From Kitasatospora arboriphila (lineage in GTDB: Bacteria > Actinomycetota > Actinomycetes > Mycobacteriales > Mycobacteriaceae): 64,000 bases of DNA. Every line of letters begins with the position of its first letter. The first letter of the stretch is position 1. The stretch covers positions 124,001-188,000 of the forward strand of contig NZ_JNYV01000002.1 of the NCBI RefSeq assembly GCF_000717275.1, in the 5' to 3' direction. The notes under the pieces are model-generated. The model was not told the DNA's origin, ran no database searches, and saw nothing but the letters and a program-made list of their open reading frames with translations. The position numbers and the translations under genes are program-made. This document shows, in pieces, positions 51,184 through 61,139 of this stretch.

Positions 51184-52056
51184 ATGTCAGTTTCCAGCAG
51201 TATGGACAGCCCGGGTGTCCACATCGGCGCACGCGTGCGGGATGTGCGAAATGCGATGGGAGTGTCGCTTCGCGAGCTGGCGCGGCGTCTGGCGCTGAGC
51301 CCAGCGACCATCACTGCGCTCGAGAAGGGTCGGACGACGATGAGCGTCGACCGGTTGTACGAGATCGCTTCGGCGCTCGAGGTCTCGCCCGCAGATCTGT
51401 TCGCGACGGGATCCCCCGTCGACACCCGGACGACCGCCGATCACGATGCGCCCGCGCGCGGGCGTTGGCGCGAGTTCGCGGACCCCGAAATGGACGTTGT
51501 GCTCCGAGCGGCATTGTCCTGCATCGTCGATCAGGGATACCACGGCTGTTCCATCCGCGACATCGCCGAGAAGGCCGACTCGAGCGTGTCCGCTCTGTAC
51601 AACTACTACCCGAGCAAGCAGGCGATGTTGGTCGCGCTGTTCGATATGACGATGACCGATCTGCTCGGCCGCGCGACCGCAGCCAGAGACGAAAGCGAAC
51701 CAGGTGAACCCGTCGAGCGGTTCTCGCGGCTCGTGGAATCGCTGACGCTGTACCACAGCTACCGCAAGGAGATGGGCTTCGTCGGCGCGAGCGAGATGCG
51801 CAGTCTCGAAGGGGAGAACTACGCGGTGATCGCGGCGAAACGTATTGCGCTGCAACGTATGGTGGATGCCGAGGTGCAGTCCGGGGTTGAGCTGGGGGTA
51901 TTCGCCACGAACCGGCCGCGAGAGGCGGCGCGGGCTGTGGTGACCATGTGCGTGGCGGTGTCCCAGTGGTACAACCCCGACGGCGACGAATCTCCCGAGG
52001 ACATCGCCTCCACCTATGTGCGGTTCGCGTTGGACCTCGTAGTGCACCGCAAGTGA
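51184..52056 (+). CDS. Hybrid XRE-TetR transcriptional regulator, 290 aa
   Basis: Two DNA-binding domains in one chain. Residues about 13-70 are an XRE helix-turn-helix (RVRDVRNAMGVSLRELARRLALSPATITALEKGRTTMSVDRLYEIASALEVSPADLF, core SLRELARRLALSPATITALE). Residues about 92-140 are a TetR domain (GYHGCSIRDIAEKADSSVSALYNYYPSKQAMLVALF, core IRDIAEKADSSVSALYNYYP), followed by a TetR ligand-binding C-terminus. The start is ATG 51184 (ATG 51202 is an alternative). It converges on the SDR/dehydrogenase/kinase operon and probably represses it and itself, likely sensing an acyl-CoA. Confidence 0.9.
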   Translation: MSVSSSMDSPGVHIGARVRDVRNAMGVSLRELARRLALSPATITALEKGRTTMSVDRLYEIASALEVSPADLFATGSPVDTRTTADHDAPARGRWREFADPEMDVVLRAALSCIVDQGYHGCSIRDIAEKADSSVSALYNYYPSKQAMLVALFDMTMTDLLGRATAARDESEPGEPVERFSRLVESLTLYHSYRKEMGFVGASEMRSLEGENYAVIAAKRIALQRMVDAEVQSGVELGVFATNRPREAARAVVTMCVAVSQWYNPDGDESPEDIASTYVRFALDLVVHRK

Positions 52057-52057
52057 T

Positions 52058-52888
52058 CTAGCGCGGATCAACGAAGATGTCGTAGTCGAGCGGCTCGACA
52101 CCACCATAGGGAGAGAGGTCGGTGACCCCGACTTCGGCCAACACGTCGACGTCGATCAACGTCTTGCCCGATCGGTAGCCTGGGGTGTGCGACAGCACGG
52201 CAGCGGCGGCATCGGCCATCACCTGTGGGCTGCGGGCGTGCGTAGTGCCTTCCTCGCCGCCCAGCAAGTTCTTAACCGCAGCCGTTGCAATGGTGGTCTC
52301 GGGCCACAGACAGTTGCTCGCGATGTTGGCCCGTGCGAACTCCGCTGCGAAACCCAAAGCCAACAGGGACATCCCGTACTTTCCAAGTGTGTAGCCGGGG
52401 TGCTTGCCCAGCCATTCCTCGGACATGTTCAGCGGTGGCGACAACGTCAGAACGTGTGCCGACGAAGACTTCTTGAGGTGGGGCAGGCATGCTTGCGTCA
52501 AGGCAAACGTTCCGCGCACGTTGACCTGCTGAATGAGGTCGAATCGTTTCAGCGGCAAATCCTCGGTGCCGGAGAGGTTCAAGACGCTCGCGTTGTTGAT
52601 GCAGATGTCCACACCGCCAAACGTCTCGGCCGCCGTGCGCGCGGCCCTCTCGACGTCCTCGTCGTTTCGCACGTCTCCGACGACGCCGACAGCGTTTCCG
52701 CCCGCTGCCTCGATTTCCTTCACCGCAGTGTGGATCGTGCCGGGTGAACGCGGGTCGGGGTTGTCGGTCTTGGCCAGAAGCACCAGATTTGCTCCGCCGC
52801 GTGCAAGTTCGGTCGCGATGGCCAGGCCTATGCCGCGGCTACCGCCGGACATGACGGCTGTCACACCGTCGAATCGCTTGTCGCTCAT
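52058..52888 (-). CDS. SDR family oxidoreductase, HSDL2-like, 276 aa
   Basis: SDR of the HSDL2/SCP2-associated type: GVTAVMSGGSRGIGLAIATELARGGANLVLLAKTDNPDPRSPGTIHTA (core GGSRGIGLAIA and LLAKT), NNASVLNLSGTEDLPLKRFDLIQQVN, and YTLGKYGMSLLALGFAAEF in which Tyr-xxx-Lys is present. Start ATG 52888 follows GAGGAGAAC; 13 upstream codons are dropped. It is last in an operon with an acyl-CoA dehydrogenase and an APH-type kinase. In levulinate-type pathways an SDR of this kind takes part in hydroxyacyl rearrangement or oxidation. Confidence 0.87.
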   Translation of the reverse strand: MSDKRFDGVTAVMSGGSRGIGLAIATELARGGANLVLLAKTDNPDPRSPGTIHTAVKEIEAAGGNAVGVVGDVRNDEDVERAARTAAETFGGVDICINNASVLNLSGTEDLPLKRFDLIQQVNVRGTFALTQACLPHLKKSSSAHVLTLSPPLNMSEEWLGKHPGYTLGKYGMSLLALGFAAEFARANIASNCLWPETTIATAAVKNLLGGEEGTTHARSPQVMADAAAAVLSHTPGYRSGKTLIDVDVLAEVGVTDLSPYGGVEPLDYDIFVDPR

Positions 52889-52949
52889 GTTCTCCTCGGT
52901 TCGTTCGGTAAGGGTGGCGTAGGTCATACAGTCGCGTGAGACGGTCCCT

Positions 52950-54206
52950 TCACTGCGCAGACTTTCTCAGCTCCGCCTTTGCGATGGTGCGTACATGGAC
53001 TTCGTCCGGGCCATCAAAGATTCGCATCGCTCGATGCCACCCGTACATCGCTGCGAGGGGGACGTCGTCGCTGACGCCCGCTCCACCGTGGACCTGAATT
53101 GCCCGATCGATCACATCGAGGGCAACGCGCGGAACGGACACCTTTGCAGCCGAAACATAAGGAGCCGCAGCCTTGTTGCCGTGCTCGTCGGTGATCTTCG
53201 ACGCGTACTGACACAGCAGCCGTGCCTGATCGATCGCGATTCGGGATTCGGCGATCTGCGCCTGCACGACGCCCTGCTCGGCAAGCGGCTTTCCGAACGC
53301 GACCCGGGATTGGGCGCGCGAGACCATCAGCCCGAGAGCACGTTCCGAGGCGCCGAGAGCGCGCATGCAGTGGTGGATACGGCCGGGGCCGAGGCGTGCC
53401 TGCGCGATCGCGAAGCCCGCGCCTTCCTCGCCGAGGATGTTGCTCACCGGTACGCGGACGTTGTCGTACACCACTTCACAGTGCCCGTGCTGGTCGTGAC
53501 GACCGAAGACCGGAACGTCGCGAACCACTGTCACGCCCGGGGTGTCGGTCGGCACCAACACCATCGACTGCTGCCGATGAGTGACGGCCTCGGGGTCCGT
53601 CTTGCCCATCACGATGAGAAATTTGCAGCGGGGGTCAGATGCCCCGCTGGTCCACCACTTGCGTCCATTGATGACGTAATCGTCACCGTCGCGCTGGATA
53701 GTTGTCTGAATGTTGGTGGCGTCAGAACTGGCGACCTCGACCTCGGTCATCGAGAACGCAGACCGAATGGTGCCGTCCTTCAACGGTTCCAGCCACCGAC
53801 ACTGCTGCTCTTCGGTGCCGAACAGATGCAGCAGTTCCATGTTGCCGGTGTCGGGCGCCTGTCCGTTTGTCGCCTCGGGAGCCAAATGCAAGCTCCAGCC
53901 GGTGATTTCGGCCAGGCCGGCGTAATCGAGCTGGCTGATTCCCGAGTACGCAGGAAGGAACAGATTCCACAATTCACGTGAGCGGGCTTCTTGCTTCAGG
54001 GCCTCGACAACAGGCGGCAGTGTGCTGTCACCCGCTCCGGCCTGCGCGCGGTAGGCCTCGTAGTCGTGTTCAGCGGGAAAGACGTGCGTGTGCATGAAGT
54101 CGACCAGCGTTTCGCGGAGCTCGAGCGCCCTGGCCGACGGCCTGAGATCGAGCGAGGCGACGTCGACAGCTGCGGGCATGGCCGATGTGTTGACCGAGTG
54201 AGTCAT
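52950..54206 (-). CDS. Acyl-CoA dehydrogenase, ACAD10/11-like, 418 aa
   Basis: Acyl-CoA dehydrogenase fold with FSMTEVEVASSDATNIQTTI, GRKWWTSGASDPRCKFLIVMGKTDP, and the C-terminal IQVHGGAGVSDDVPLAAMYGWHRAMRIFDGPDEVHVRTIAK (read in parts). The KWW.SGA.DPRCK and DGPDEVH motifs are characteristic of the ACAD10/ACAD11 group rather than ordinary fatty-acid dehydrogenases. In that group, members act on 4-phosphohydroxyacyl-CoA rather than plain acyl-CoA. The partner kinase gene lies 20 bases upstream. The operon order kinase, dehydrogenase, SDR supports that pathway. Confidence 0.9.
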   Translation of the reverse strand: MTHSVNTSAMPAAVDVASLDLRPSARALELRETLVDFMHTHVFPAEHDYEAYRAQAGAGDSTLPPVVEALKQEARSRELWNLFLPAYSGISQLDYAGLAEITGWSLHLAPEATNGQAPDTGNMELLHLFGTEEQQCRWLEPLKDGTIRSAFSMTEVEVASSDATNIQTTIQRDGDDYVINGRKWWTSGASDPRCKFLIVMGKTDPEAVTHRQQSMVLVPTDTPGVTVVRDVPVFGRHDQHGHCEVVYDNVRVPVSNILGEEGAGFAIAQARLGPGRIHHCMRALGASERALGLMVSRAQSRVAFGKPLAEQGVVQAQIAESRIAIDQARLLCQYASKITDEHGNKAAAPYVSAAKVSVPRVALDVIDRAIQVHGGAGVSDDVPLAAMYGWHRAMRIFDGPDEVHVRTIAKAELRKSAQ

Positions 54207-54226
54207 GTGGGTGTCCTTCGGTGGAT

Positions 54227-55276
54227 TCAGCCGGCCAAGCCGGTGACGGATGAAGCAGATGCACGCTCGAGCGCACGTCCGAGGAGCGGACCGACCATCT
54301 CGCCGACGCCGGCGAAATCCTCACCCTCGGTGTGTCCCTGAGCGTGACGGGCGTGGATGCCCTCGAGGATGATCGCGATCTTGAAATCGGCAAACACCAG
54401 ATACCAGTCGATGTCCGGTACATCGATCCCGCGAGCGCTCATGTACCGCTCGACCAGATCATCGCGGGTGGGGAAGCCCGGCAGTGCAGTCGCGCCTGCG
54501 GTAATGGGATTGAAGAACTCGCCTTCGTGGTCCCAGAACGAGCACAAGATCCCGAGGTCGGTGATCGAGTCTCCCAGCGTGGACATCTCCCAGTCGAGGA
54601 CGCCGAGAATACGAGTGGGATCGTTGCGATCGACCATCATGTTGTCGATCTTGAAGTCTCCGTGCACAATTCCCGGATAACTCCGCGATGGTAGTCCCGC
54701 CTGGAGGCGTCGAAACAGCTCGGCGACCTCTGGACGATCAGAAGTAGCCGACGCGTCCCACTGGCGTTGCCAGCGTCGGATCTGCCTTGCGAGAAAGCCC
54801 TCGGGCTTACCCCAGTCGGCGAGCCCGACATCGCCGGGATCGATAGCGTGTAACTCGGCGAGGGTGGTCATCATCGAATCCGCCAGACCGGCACGCTGGG
54901 CTTCGGTGAGCTGCAGGGTGTCGTTCTGCGTACGTAGCGTGATCCCGTCCAACTTGTCCATGACGTAGAACGACGCTCCGATGACCGACGGATCCGTGCA
55001 CAGCCCTACGGTTCTGGGGACCGGTACGGCGCTGTCCTTCAAAGACGACAACGCACGGTACTCGCGGCCCATGTCGTGCGCGGTGGGGAGCACGTGTCCC
55101 TGGGGAGGCCGCCGCAGGATCCAGCTGCGGTCGCCGTCGGTCAGCGCGTACGTGGGGTTCGATCGACCGCCCGCGATGAGGGTGGCAGTCAGGTCTCCAA
55201 CGATGCCCGTTTCGACTCCGCGCAACCAATCTCGTACGCGAGCCACATCTAGTTCATCCACTGCCGAGGTGCTCAC
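54227..55276 (-). CDS. APH-type phosphotransferase, probable hydroxyacyl-CoA kinase (ACAD10/11 N-domain-like), 349 aa
   Basis: Aminoglycoside-phosphotransferase-like kinase: LIAGGRSNPTYALTDGDRSWILRRPPQGHVLPTAHDMGREYRALSSL (core GGRSNPTY and ILRRPP), catalytic loop IVHGDFKIDNMMVD, and metal Asp in VLDWEMSTLGD. This branch, with RRPP(x)G and AHDM.REY, is fused to ACAD in ACAD10/11 and stands alone as LvaA in bacterial levulinate catabolism. It would phosphorylate a 4-hydroxyacyl-CoA with ATP. First gene of the operon; ATG 55276 follows AAAGGACTGAACTGTG. Confidence 0.88.
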   Translation of the reverse strand: MSTSAVDELDVARVRDWLRGVETGIVGDLTATLIAGGRSNPTYALTDGDRSWILRRPPQGHVLPTAHDMGREYRALSSLKDSAVPVPRTVGLCTDPSVIGASFYVMDKLDGITLRTQNDTLQLTEAQRAGLADSMMTTLAELHAIDPGDVGLADWGKPEGFLARQIRRWQRQWDASATSDRPEVAELFRRLQAGLPSRSYPGIVHGDFKIDNMMVDRNDPTRILGVLDWEMSTLGDSITDLGILCSFWDHEGEFFNPITAGATALPGFPTRDDLVERYMSARGIDVPDIDWYLVFADFKIAIILEGIHARHAQGHTEGEDFAGVGEMVGPLLGRALERASASSVTGLAG

Positions 55277-55292
55277 AGTTCAGTCCTTTCAA

Positions 55293-55440
55293 TTAAGGTG
55301 CGCAGACGGTTCCGACGGCGAGAGCGCAATAGCGGTCGGCCAGCTGGCCTGCGGTCAGTTCACCGTCGGGGGCGGTACCAGCTTGCGATCGCCGACCCCA
55401 TGTTCAGGAGGGCCATGACAGCCTTCGCGCTCAGTGCTCA
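55293..55440 (-). pseudogene. C-terminal fragment of a TetR-family regulator
   Basis: After a TGA (complement of 55438-55440) the minus strand reads ALSAKAVMALLNMGSAIASWYRP, then needs a one-base shift in a run of five C to continue DGELTAGQLADRYCALAVGT and VCAP before a stop. NMGSAIASWYRPDGxLT is typical of the last helices of TetR regulators for acyl-CoA operons. It is a leftover of a regulator that probably once controlled the kinase operon beside it. Confidence 0.75.
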
Positions 55441-56071
55441 ATTCGGTCCGCACCTGCAATCGTCACGGTTCAGCGGTCGTTTCTAAACATAGTCGCGATC
55501 AAACGTTCGCCTGTCAACCTAGGCTGCTAACAAAACCCGCCTCATCACCTACTCAACGCTTTACTTGGCGTTCAGCCTGACAAGAACAACCGTTCGCTCC
55601 GCCCTCAGGGCACCCACGGCGCACGGTGCATTCTCACGGCATTACGACGATCACCGCACTCGGCACACCCATCAGGCGAAGGGTTTGGTGCCCTGGTCGC
55701 GCTGCACCACCTCAAAGAGGGTCGCTGAGCTTCCGGTCAGATTGCTCCCAACACCTCGCCAGCGCCGTCCTCCATGCACATCCACTTGCGCGCCGCGCCA
55801 GCGGCTCTACCAATGCCCCCATCTGCGTCGCGTCATGTTTGGATGACATGAGATGCACCTGCAGCATAAACAGTTGTGCCGCAATATATTTCGTCGCCGT
55901 GACGATACAACACAACGGATGCGTATGCCGAGCAGCAGGCGTTGATGTAGCCAGGGTGCCGCTCGGTCAAGTAGTTGATCACGTATGTCCACCGATGCGG
56001 TACACCCCATCCGCCGACGAAAGTGACGTGGGTCATACCGGCCTAAACGTAAAAGAGAGAGGTCATCGACA
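55441..56071. other. 631-base stretch without a recognisable gene
   Basis: No convincing full gene is seen. A short plus-strand reading, GFGALVALHHLKEGR, ending at about 55729, and a 67-codon minus-strand frame at 55833-56036 look somewhat protein-like but match nothing I know. The last bases before 56072 contain AAAAGAGAGAGGTC, the ribosome site of the next gene. It may be decayed DNA at a module joint. Confidence 0.5.
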
Positions 56072-57295
<1,224 letters not shown>

Positions 57296-57343
57296 TCTGA
57301 CGTCGCTCGTAAGCAACAACACTCACTACACAAAGGAGCAACA

Positions 57344-58180
57344 ATGGGACAGCTCGAGGGCAAAGTCGCCCTGGTCACTGGAGCCGCACGCGGCCAGGGA
57401 CGTTCGCACGCAATCCGCCTGGCCGAAGAAGGTGCCGACATCATCGCGATTGACATCTGCCGGAAGCCGGCCACCACGCCCTACCACGGCTCGACCGAGG
57501 ACGATCTCGCCGAAACCGTCCGACACATCCAAAAGTTCGACCGCCGGGCGCATGCTGTCGTCGCCGATGTCCGGTCGTTGAAGGATCTGGAAAACGCTGT
57601 GGCGTCGGGGATCGCGGAGCTCGGGCGCCTCGACACGGTTGTTGCAAATGCCGGTATCTTCTCGAACGCTCCGGTTCATGAGCTCACCGAGGAGCAGTGG
57701 GACGAGATGATCGACATCAACCTCACCGGTGTTTGGAAGACCATCCGGGCCACCGTTCCTCACCTCATCGCGCAGGGCCAGGGCGGCTCGATCGTTCTGA
57801 TCAGTTCGACCGGTGGTACCCAGGGCTTCCCGAACTTTGCGCACTACGTCGCGGCGAAGCACGGAGTCATCGGACTGGCCCGCACGACCGCGAATGAGCT
57901 CGGTGCACACTCAATTCGGTGCAACGCAATCCAACCCACCTCGGTGCTGACCGACATGATCGACAACGAGAACATGTATCGGCTGTTCCGTCCGGATCTG
58001 GAGAACCCGACGCATGAGGACTTCAAGGAAGCCTGCCAGACCGGTATGAACGTGTTGCCTACACCGTGGATCGAACCGGTCGACATCAGCAACGCCGTCG
58101 TCTGGTTGGCGTCGGATGCTGCCCGCTACGTTACGGGAATCGCACTTCCCATCGACGCCGGAGCCATCAACAAGATGTGA
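57344..58180 (+). CDS. Mycofactocin-coupled SDR family oxidoreductase, 278 aa
   Basis: SDR with GKVALVTGAARGQGRSHAIRLAEEGADIIAIDICRKPATTPYHGSTEDDLAETVRHIQKFDRRAHAVVADVR (core GAARGQGRSHAIRLAEEGADI, then a long insert before ADVR). That motif and insert define the mycofactocin-associated (carveol-dehydrogenase-like) SDRs, which hold NAD tightly and pass electrons to mycofactocin. NAGIFSNAPV and YVAAKHGVIGLARTTANELG complete the site. ACAAAGGAGCAAC precedes ATG 57344. It probably oxidises an alcohol upstream or downstream of the monooxygenase reaction. Confidence 0.9.
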   Translation: MGQLEGKVALVTGAARGQGRSHAIRLAEEGADIIAIDICRKPATTPYHGSTEDDLAETVRHIQKFDRRAHAVVADVRSLKDLENAVASGIAELGRLDTVVANAGIFSNAPVHELTEEQWDEMIDINLTGVWKTIRATVPHLIAQGQGGSIVLISSTGGTQGFPNFAHYVAAKHGVIGLARTTANELGAHSIRCNAIQPTSVLTDMIDNENMYRLFRPDLENPTHEDFKEACQTGMNVLPTPWIEPVDISNAVVWLASDAARYVTGIALPIDAGAINKM

Positions 58181-58194
58181 TGTGCCCGAAGTGG

Positions 58195-58234
58195 TCTGTG
58201 CGGGTCGGGACTCCCCTCGCCCGATCCGCACAGA
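58195..58234. terminator. Long hairpin shared by two convergent genes
   Basis: TCTGTGCGG and CCGCACAGA pair perfectly (9 bp) and, after one mismatch, TCGGG pairs with CCCGA, giving a 15-position stem around a 10-base loop. It fills the space between the SDR stop and the LuxR-type regulator stop. No T run follows, but stem strength suggests bidirectional termination. Confidence 0.72.
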
Positions 58235-58235
58235 T

Positions 58236-60845
58236 CTACCCGATGAGGGCGGCGACCTCTCCCCGTCGTTCGACGCCGAGTTTGCCGAGAATATGTTCGA
58301 CATGCCCCTCCACGGTCCGCGACGACAGCACCATCTTGGCAGCGATCTCCTTGTTGGTCATGCCGGCTGCGACACACGCCGCGACCTCACGCTCTCGCGG
58401 CGACAGCTTCTCCAGTGTCGGAGAGTTGGAGTGATCATCAGAATCGGGATCGGAATCCGCATCCTGCTCCAACGCGTACGCGATCAGCTCGGCGACCGAC
58501 ATAGCTTCGCCCTTGCAGTGGCAGGCGTCGAAGCACCTGCTGCCCAAGGCCTCCCGACATTGGTCCTCGGTCTGTGCCCGCTTGTCGACCCAGTGTTCTG
58601 ATCCGTACAGCTGCATTCCGAAAGATCCCCACATCGAGGCGGCGGCGCCGAGCAACACCACCGATCGCTCGGCTTCACCGCGTTCGGCCTCCGTCCATCC
58701 GAGAAGGTCGGTGACCAGTGTCGTCCCGACGACGTCGTCGAAATCCTGTTTCATCGCCAGGCTCGCCACCGCGAGCTGCGCAGCGGTGTCGTAGTCCTCG
58801 CGCATCAGAGCCACCAGTCCCAAACCATAGGTGGCGTACGAGCGTAGCCACCACTCCCCGATCTCTTCGGACCGGCGCAGCACGATTGAAAACTGCTCGT
58901 ACGCCTCGTCGACGTCGGAGGTGAAGCAGCACAACATCCCTCGATGGATGTGCAGGGTGTGGACGAGATCCTCCCGGCCGCCGACGGCCCGGTATCGCTC
59001 GTGAGCGCCGGCCATCAGGGTGTGTGCGACGTCGAACTGGCCGGCGAAGAACTCCTTCAATCCGCGGACCTGCATGGCGAACGCCACGTTCTGCTCGTCA
59101 CCGCTGTCGTGCGAGATCGTCAGTGCTCGATGCAGCACGAACTCCGCCGATTCGCGATCACCTTGGAGGGTCTGGACCAAACCCAGTGTGGCCAACACCC
59201 TTCCGCGACTCCACGCCGAGACATCAGGGAGGTCCAGGACCCGGGTCAGCCACATGCGGTGTTCGCGGACCGACAGACCGCACGCCCACAAAAACCAGGC
59301 CTTGCCCAAGATGTCGGCGGCGAGTTGTCCGCTGTCGGCGGTGGGCTGCGAGATAGCGGTGTGCAGGACGGAACGGATGTTGGCATGGTTCTGCCGAACC
59401 TGATCGCCGGCCCGTCGTTGATCCGAGCCGAACCACGAATCCACGGTGTCCGACACCAAGTGGGCGCACCACTGCAGCAACCGGGTCTGCAGGTCAGTCT
59501 TCTCCCGCGCTTCGAGTTTGCTGTTGCCGTACTCGCGGATGGTCTCCAGCATCCGGAACCGAACTCCACTCGGGCCCTCTTCGCGGTGCACGATTGACTT
59601 TCCGACCAAGGCCGAGACACCGTCGAGAATGGCCTCGGGCGGCAGATCGAGATCGCTGCAGACGGTTTCGGCCATTCCGAGGTCGAAGCCGCCGGCGAAG
59701 ATTGAGGCGCGCACCCACAGCAGTTGCTGCTCCCGGGTACACAACTCGTAGCTCCAGTCCACGGTCGCCTGCAGGCTGCGGTGGCGTTGCGGCCCGGCGC
59801 GATTACCGACGGTTAAGAGATCAAGTCGACGGTCGAGGCGGTCGGCGAGCTCTTGCACCGACAGCACGGGCAGACGGGCGCAGGCGAGTTCGATGGCCAG
59901 CGGCAATCCGTCGAGGCGACTGCAGATCCGCTGCACTGCTTCGCGATTGCCGGCGTTGAGCTCGAATCCCGACAGCACCGATGACGCCCGATTGACGAAC
60001 AGCTCCACCGCGCCGGGACTCTCCGTGTCATCCGCTGTGGACAGCGGCGGCAGCGGGAACACGTATTCACCGGACACCGCCAGCACCTCTCGGCTGGTCG
60101 CCACGATGCGCAGCTGTCGCGTCGCGCTGAGTAGCGAGCCCACCAGTCGGGCGCACTCGTCGAGGAGATGCTCACAGTTGTCCAGTACCAACAGCATTCG
60201 TCGGTGACGCAGATAGTCGATGAGGGTCTCCTCCGCCGGACGTCCGTGTACGTCGCGGTGCGAGATCGCCAGTCCGTCGCAGATCGCCTGCGTGAGCAGA
60301 TTGGGGCTGCGTACCGACGCCAGTTCGATCACCCGTACGCCGTCGGGGAATGCCCTGCGGAAGTCGCTGGCCGCCTGCACCGCCAGCCGGGTCTTGCCCA
60401 TGCCACCGGGTCCGGTGATAGTCACCAGGACGTTGTCGCCGAGCAATGTCCGCAGGGCCCGTAACTCGTCGCGCCGACCCACAAATGACGTGGCGAACCC
60501 GGGGATGGTCGGCCCCGGTCGGTCCTCGGTGACTCTGGCCGTCGCCAACTCACCCCGGACCGCCTTGACCCGGCGCGCGAGTGTGGTGCGGGAATGCGTC
60601 CAGCCGATCAGCCGCGACAACTCTGCGATCGACGTGTCCGGTGCGTCGATCAGGATCTCGCGCAGCCGGGTGTCCACGACGTCCGCGATCGAACCGGTGC
60701 GACTGCGGTGATCGTTCGGTGGTTCGGTAAGGGTGAGCGCCCGTCTCACCGTGTTCCGCGACATCCCGAGACGTTGGGCGATGCCCTTGATCGATTCGCC
60801 CTGCGCATGACATCGTCGGATCTCGGTCCATTCATCAGCGTTCAT
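58236..60845 (-). CDS. Regulator with N-terminal transposase-type HTH, NB-ARC ATPase and C-terminal LuxR domain, 869 aa
   Basis: Residues 1-40 (MNADEWTEIRRCHAQGESIKGIAQRLGMSRNTVRRAL, core IKGIAQRLGMSRNTVRRAL) match the N-terminal helix-turn-helix of IS21-type transposases and related regulators. From about 115 an ATPase follows (VTITGPGGMGKTRLAVQAA; MLLVLDNCEHLLDECARLV), then helical repeats. The C-terminus is a LuxR HTH (LSPREREVAACVAAGMTNKEIAAKMVLSSRTVEGHVEHIL, core MTNKEIAAKMVLSSRTVEGH). I start at ATG 60845, preceded by GGAGG, rather than 26 codons upstream. It diverges from the NTF2/RibB-like/reductase operon and converges on the monooxygenase genes, so it may control both. Confidence 0.88.
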   Translation of the reverse strand: MNADEWTEIRRCHAQGESIKGIAQRLGMSRNTVRRALTLTEPPNDHRSRTGSIADVVDTRLREILIDAPDTSIAELSRLIGWTHSRTTLARRVKAVRGELATARVTEDRPGPTIPGFATSFVGRRDELRALRTLLGDNVLVTITGPGGMGKTRLAVQAASDFRRAFPDGVRVIELASVRSPNLLTQAICDGLAISHRDVHGRPAEETLIDYLRHRRMLLVLDNCEHLLDECARLVGSLLSATRQLRIVATSREVLAVSGEYVFPLPPLSTADDTESPGAVELFVNRASSVLSGFELNAGNREAVQRICSRLDGLPLAIELACARLPVLSVQELADRLDRRLDLLTVGNRAGPQRHRSLQATVDWSYELCTREQQLLWVRASIFAGGFDLGMAETVCSDLDLPPEAILDGVSALVGKSIVHREEGPSGVRFRMLETIREYGNSKLEAREKTDLQTRLLQWCAHLVSDTVDSWFGSDQRRAGDQVRQNHANIRSVLHTAISQPTADSGQLAADILGKAWFLWACGLSVREHRMWLTRVLDLPDVSAWSRGRVLATLGLVQTLQGDRESAEFVLHRALTISHDSGDEQNVAFAMQVRGLKEFFAGQFDVAHTLMAGAHERYRAVGGREDLVHTLHIHRGMLCCFTSDVDEAYEQFSIVLRRSEEIGEWWLRSYATYGLGLVALMREDYDTAAQLAVASLAMKQDFDDVVGTTLVTDLLGWTEAERGEAERSVVLLGAAASMWGSFGMQLYGSEHWVDKRAQTEDQCREALGSRCFDACHCKGEAMSVAELIAYALEQDADSDPDSDDHSNSPTLEKLSPREREVAACVAAGMTNKEIAAKMVLSSRTVEGHVEHILGKLGVERRGEVAALIG

Positions 60846-60869
60846 CGTGGGCCTCCATCGATCACCGAT

Positions 60870-60887
60870 GATCTCTCCGGTGAGATC
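60870..60887. promoter_or_regulatory. Inverted repeat upstream of the LuxR-type regulator
   Basis: GATCTC-TCCGGT-GAGATC has perfect 6-bp arms, 25 bases before the regulator's start in the 294-base divergent gap. A possible autoregulatory site; the remainder of the gap shows only TGTCACAC-like repeats near 60910. Confidence 0.4.
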
Positions 60888-61139
60888 GATGTCACTGTCA
60901 CTCAGTCCTGTGTCACACGTCAACCAGGGGGGTCAAGATGTGTCATCCGCTTCTACCACGGCCCTGCACACGTACCGGTCGACCGATGACGTCACCGCTG
61001 TGAACTGGACTAAAGCGCCAAAGGAAAGATGCGTGCACAACCCGTAGGAGATCACGTACTCCGGCGGTTCCCCAGCACGTCACAGCCCGGAAGAGTGATG
61101 CCCACCACACGGTTCAATGAACGATCGAGGAGATCCACG

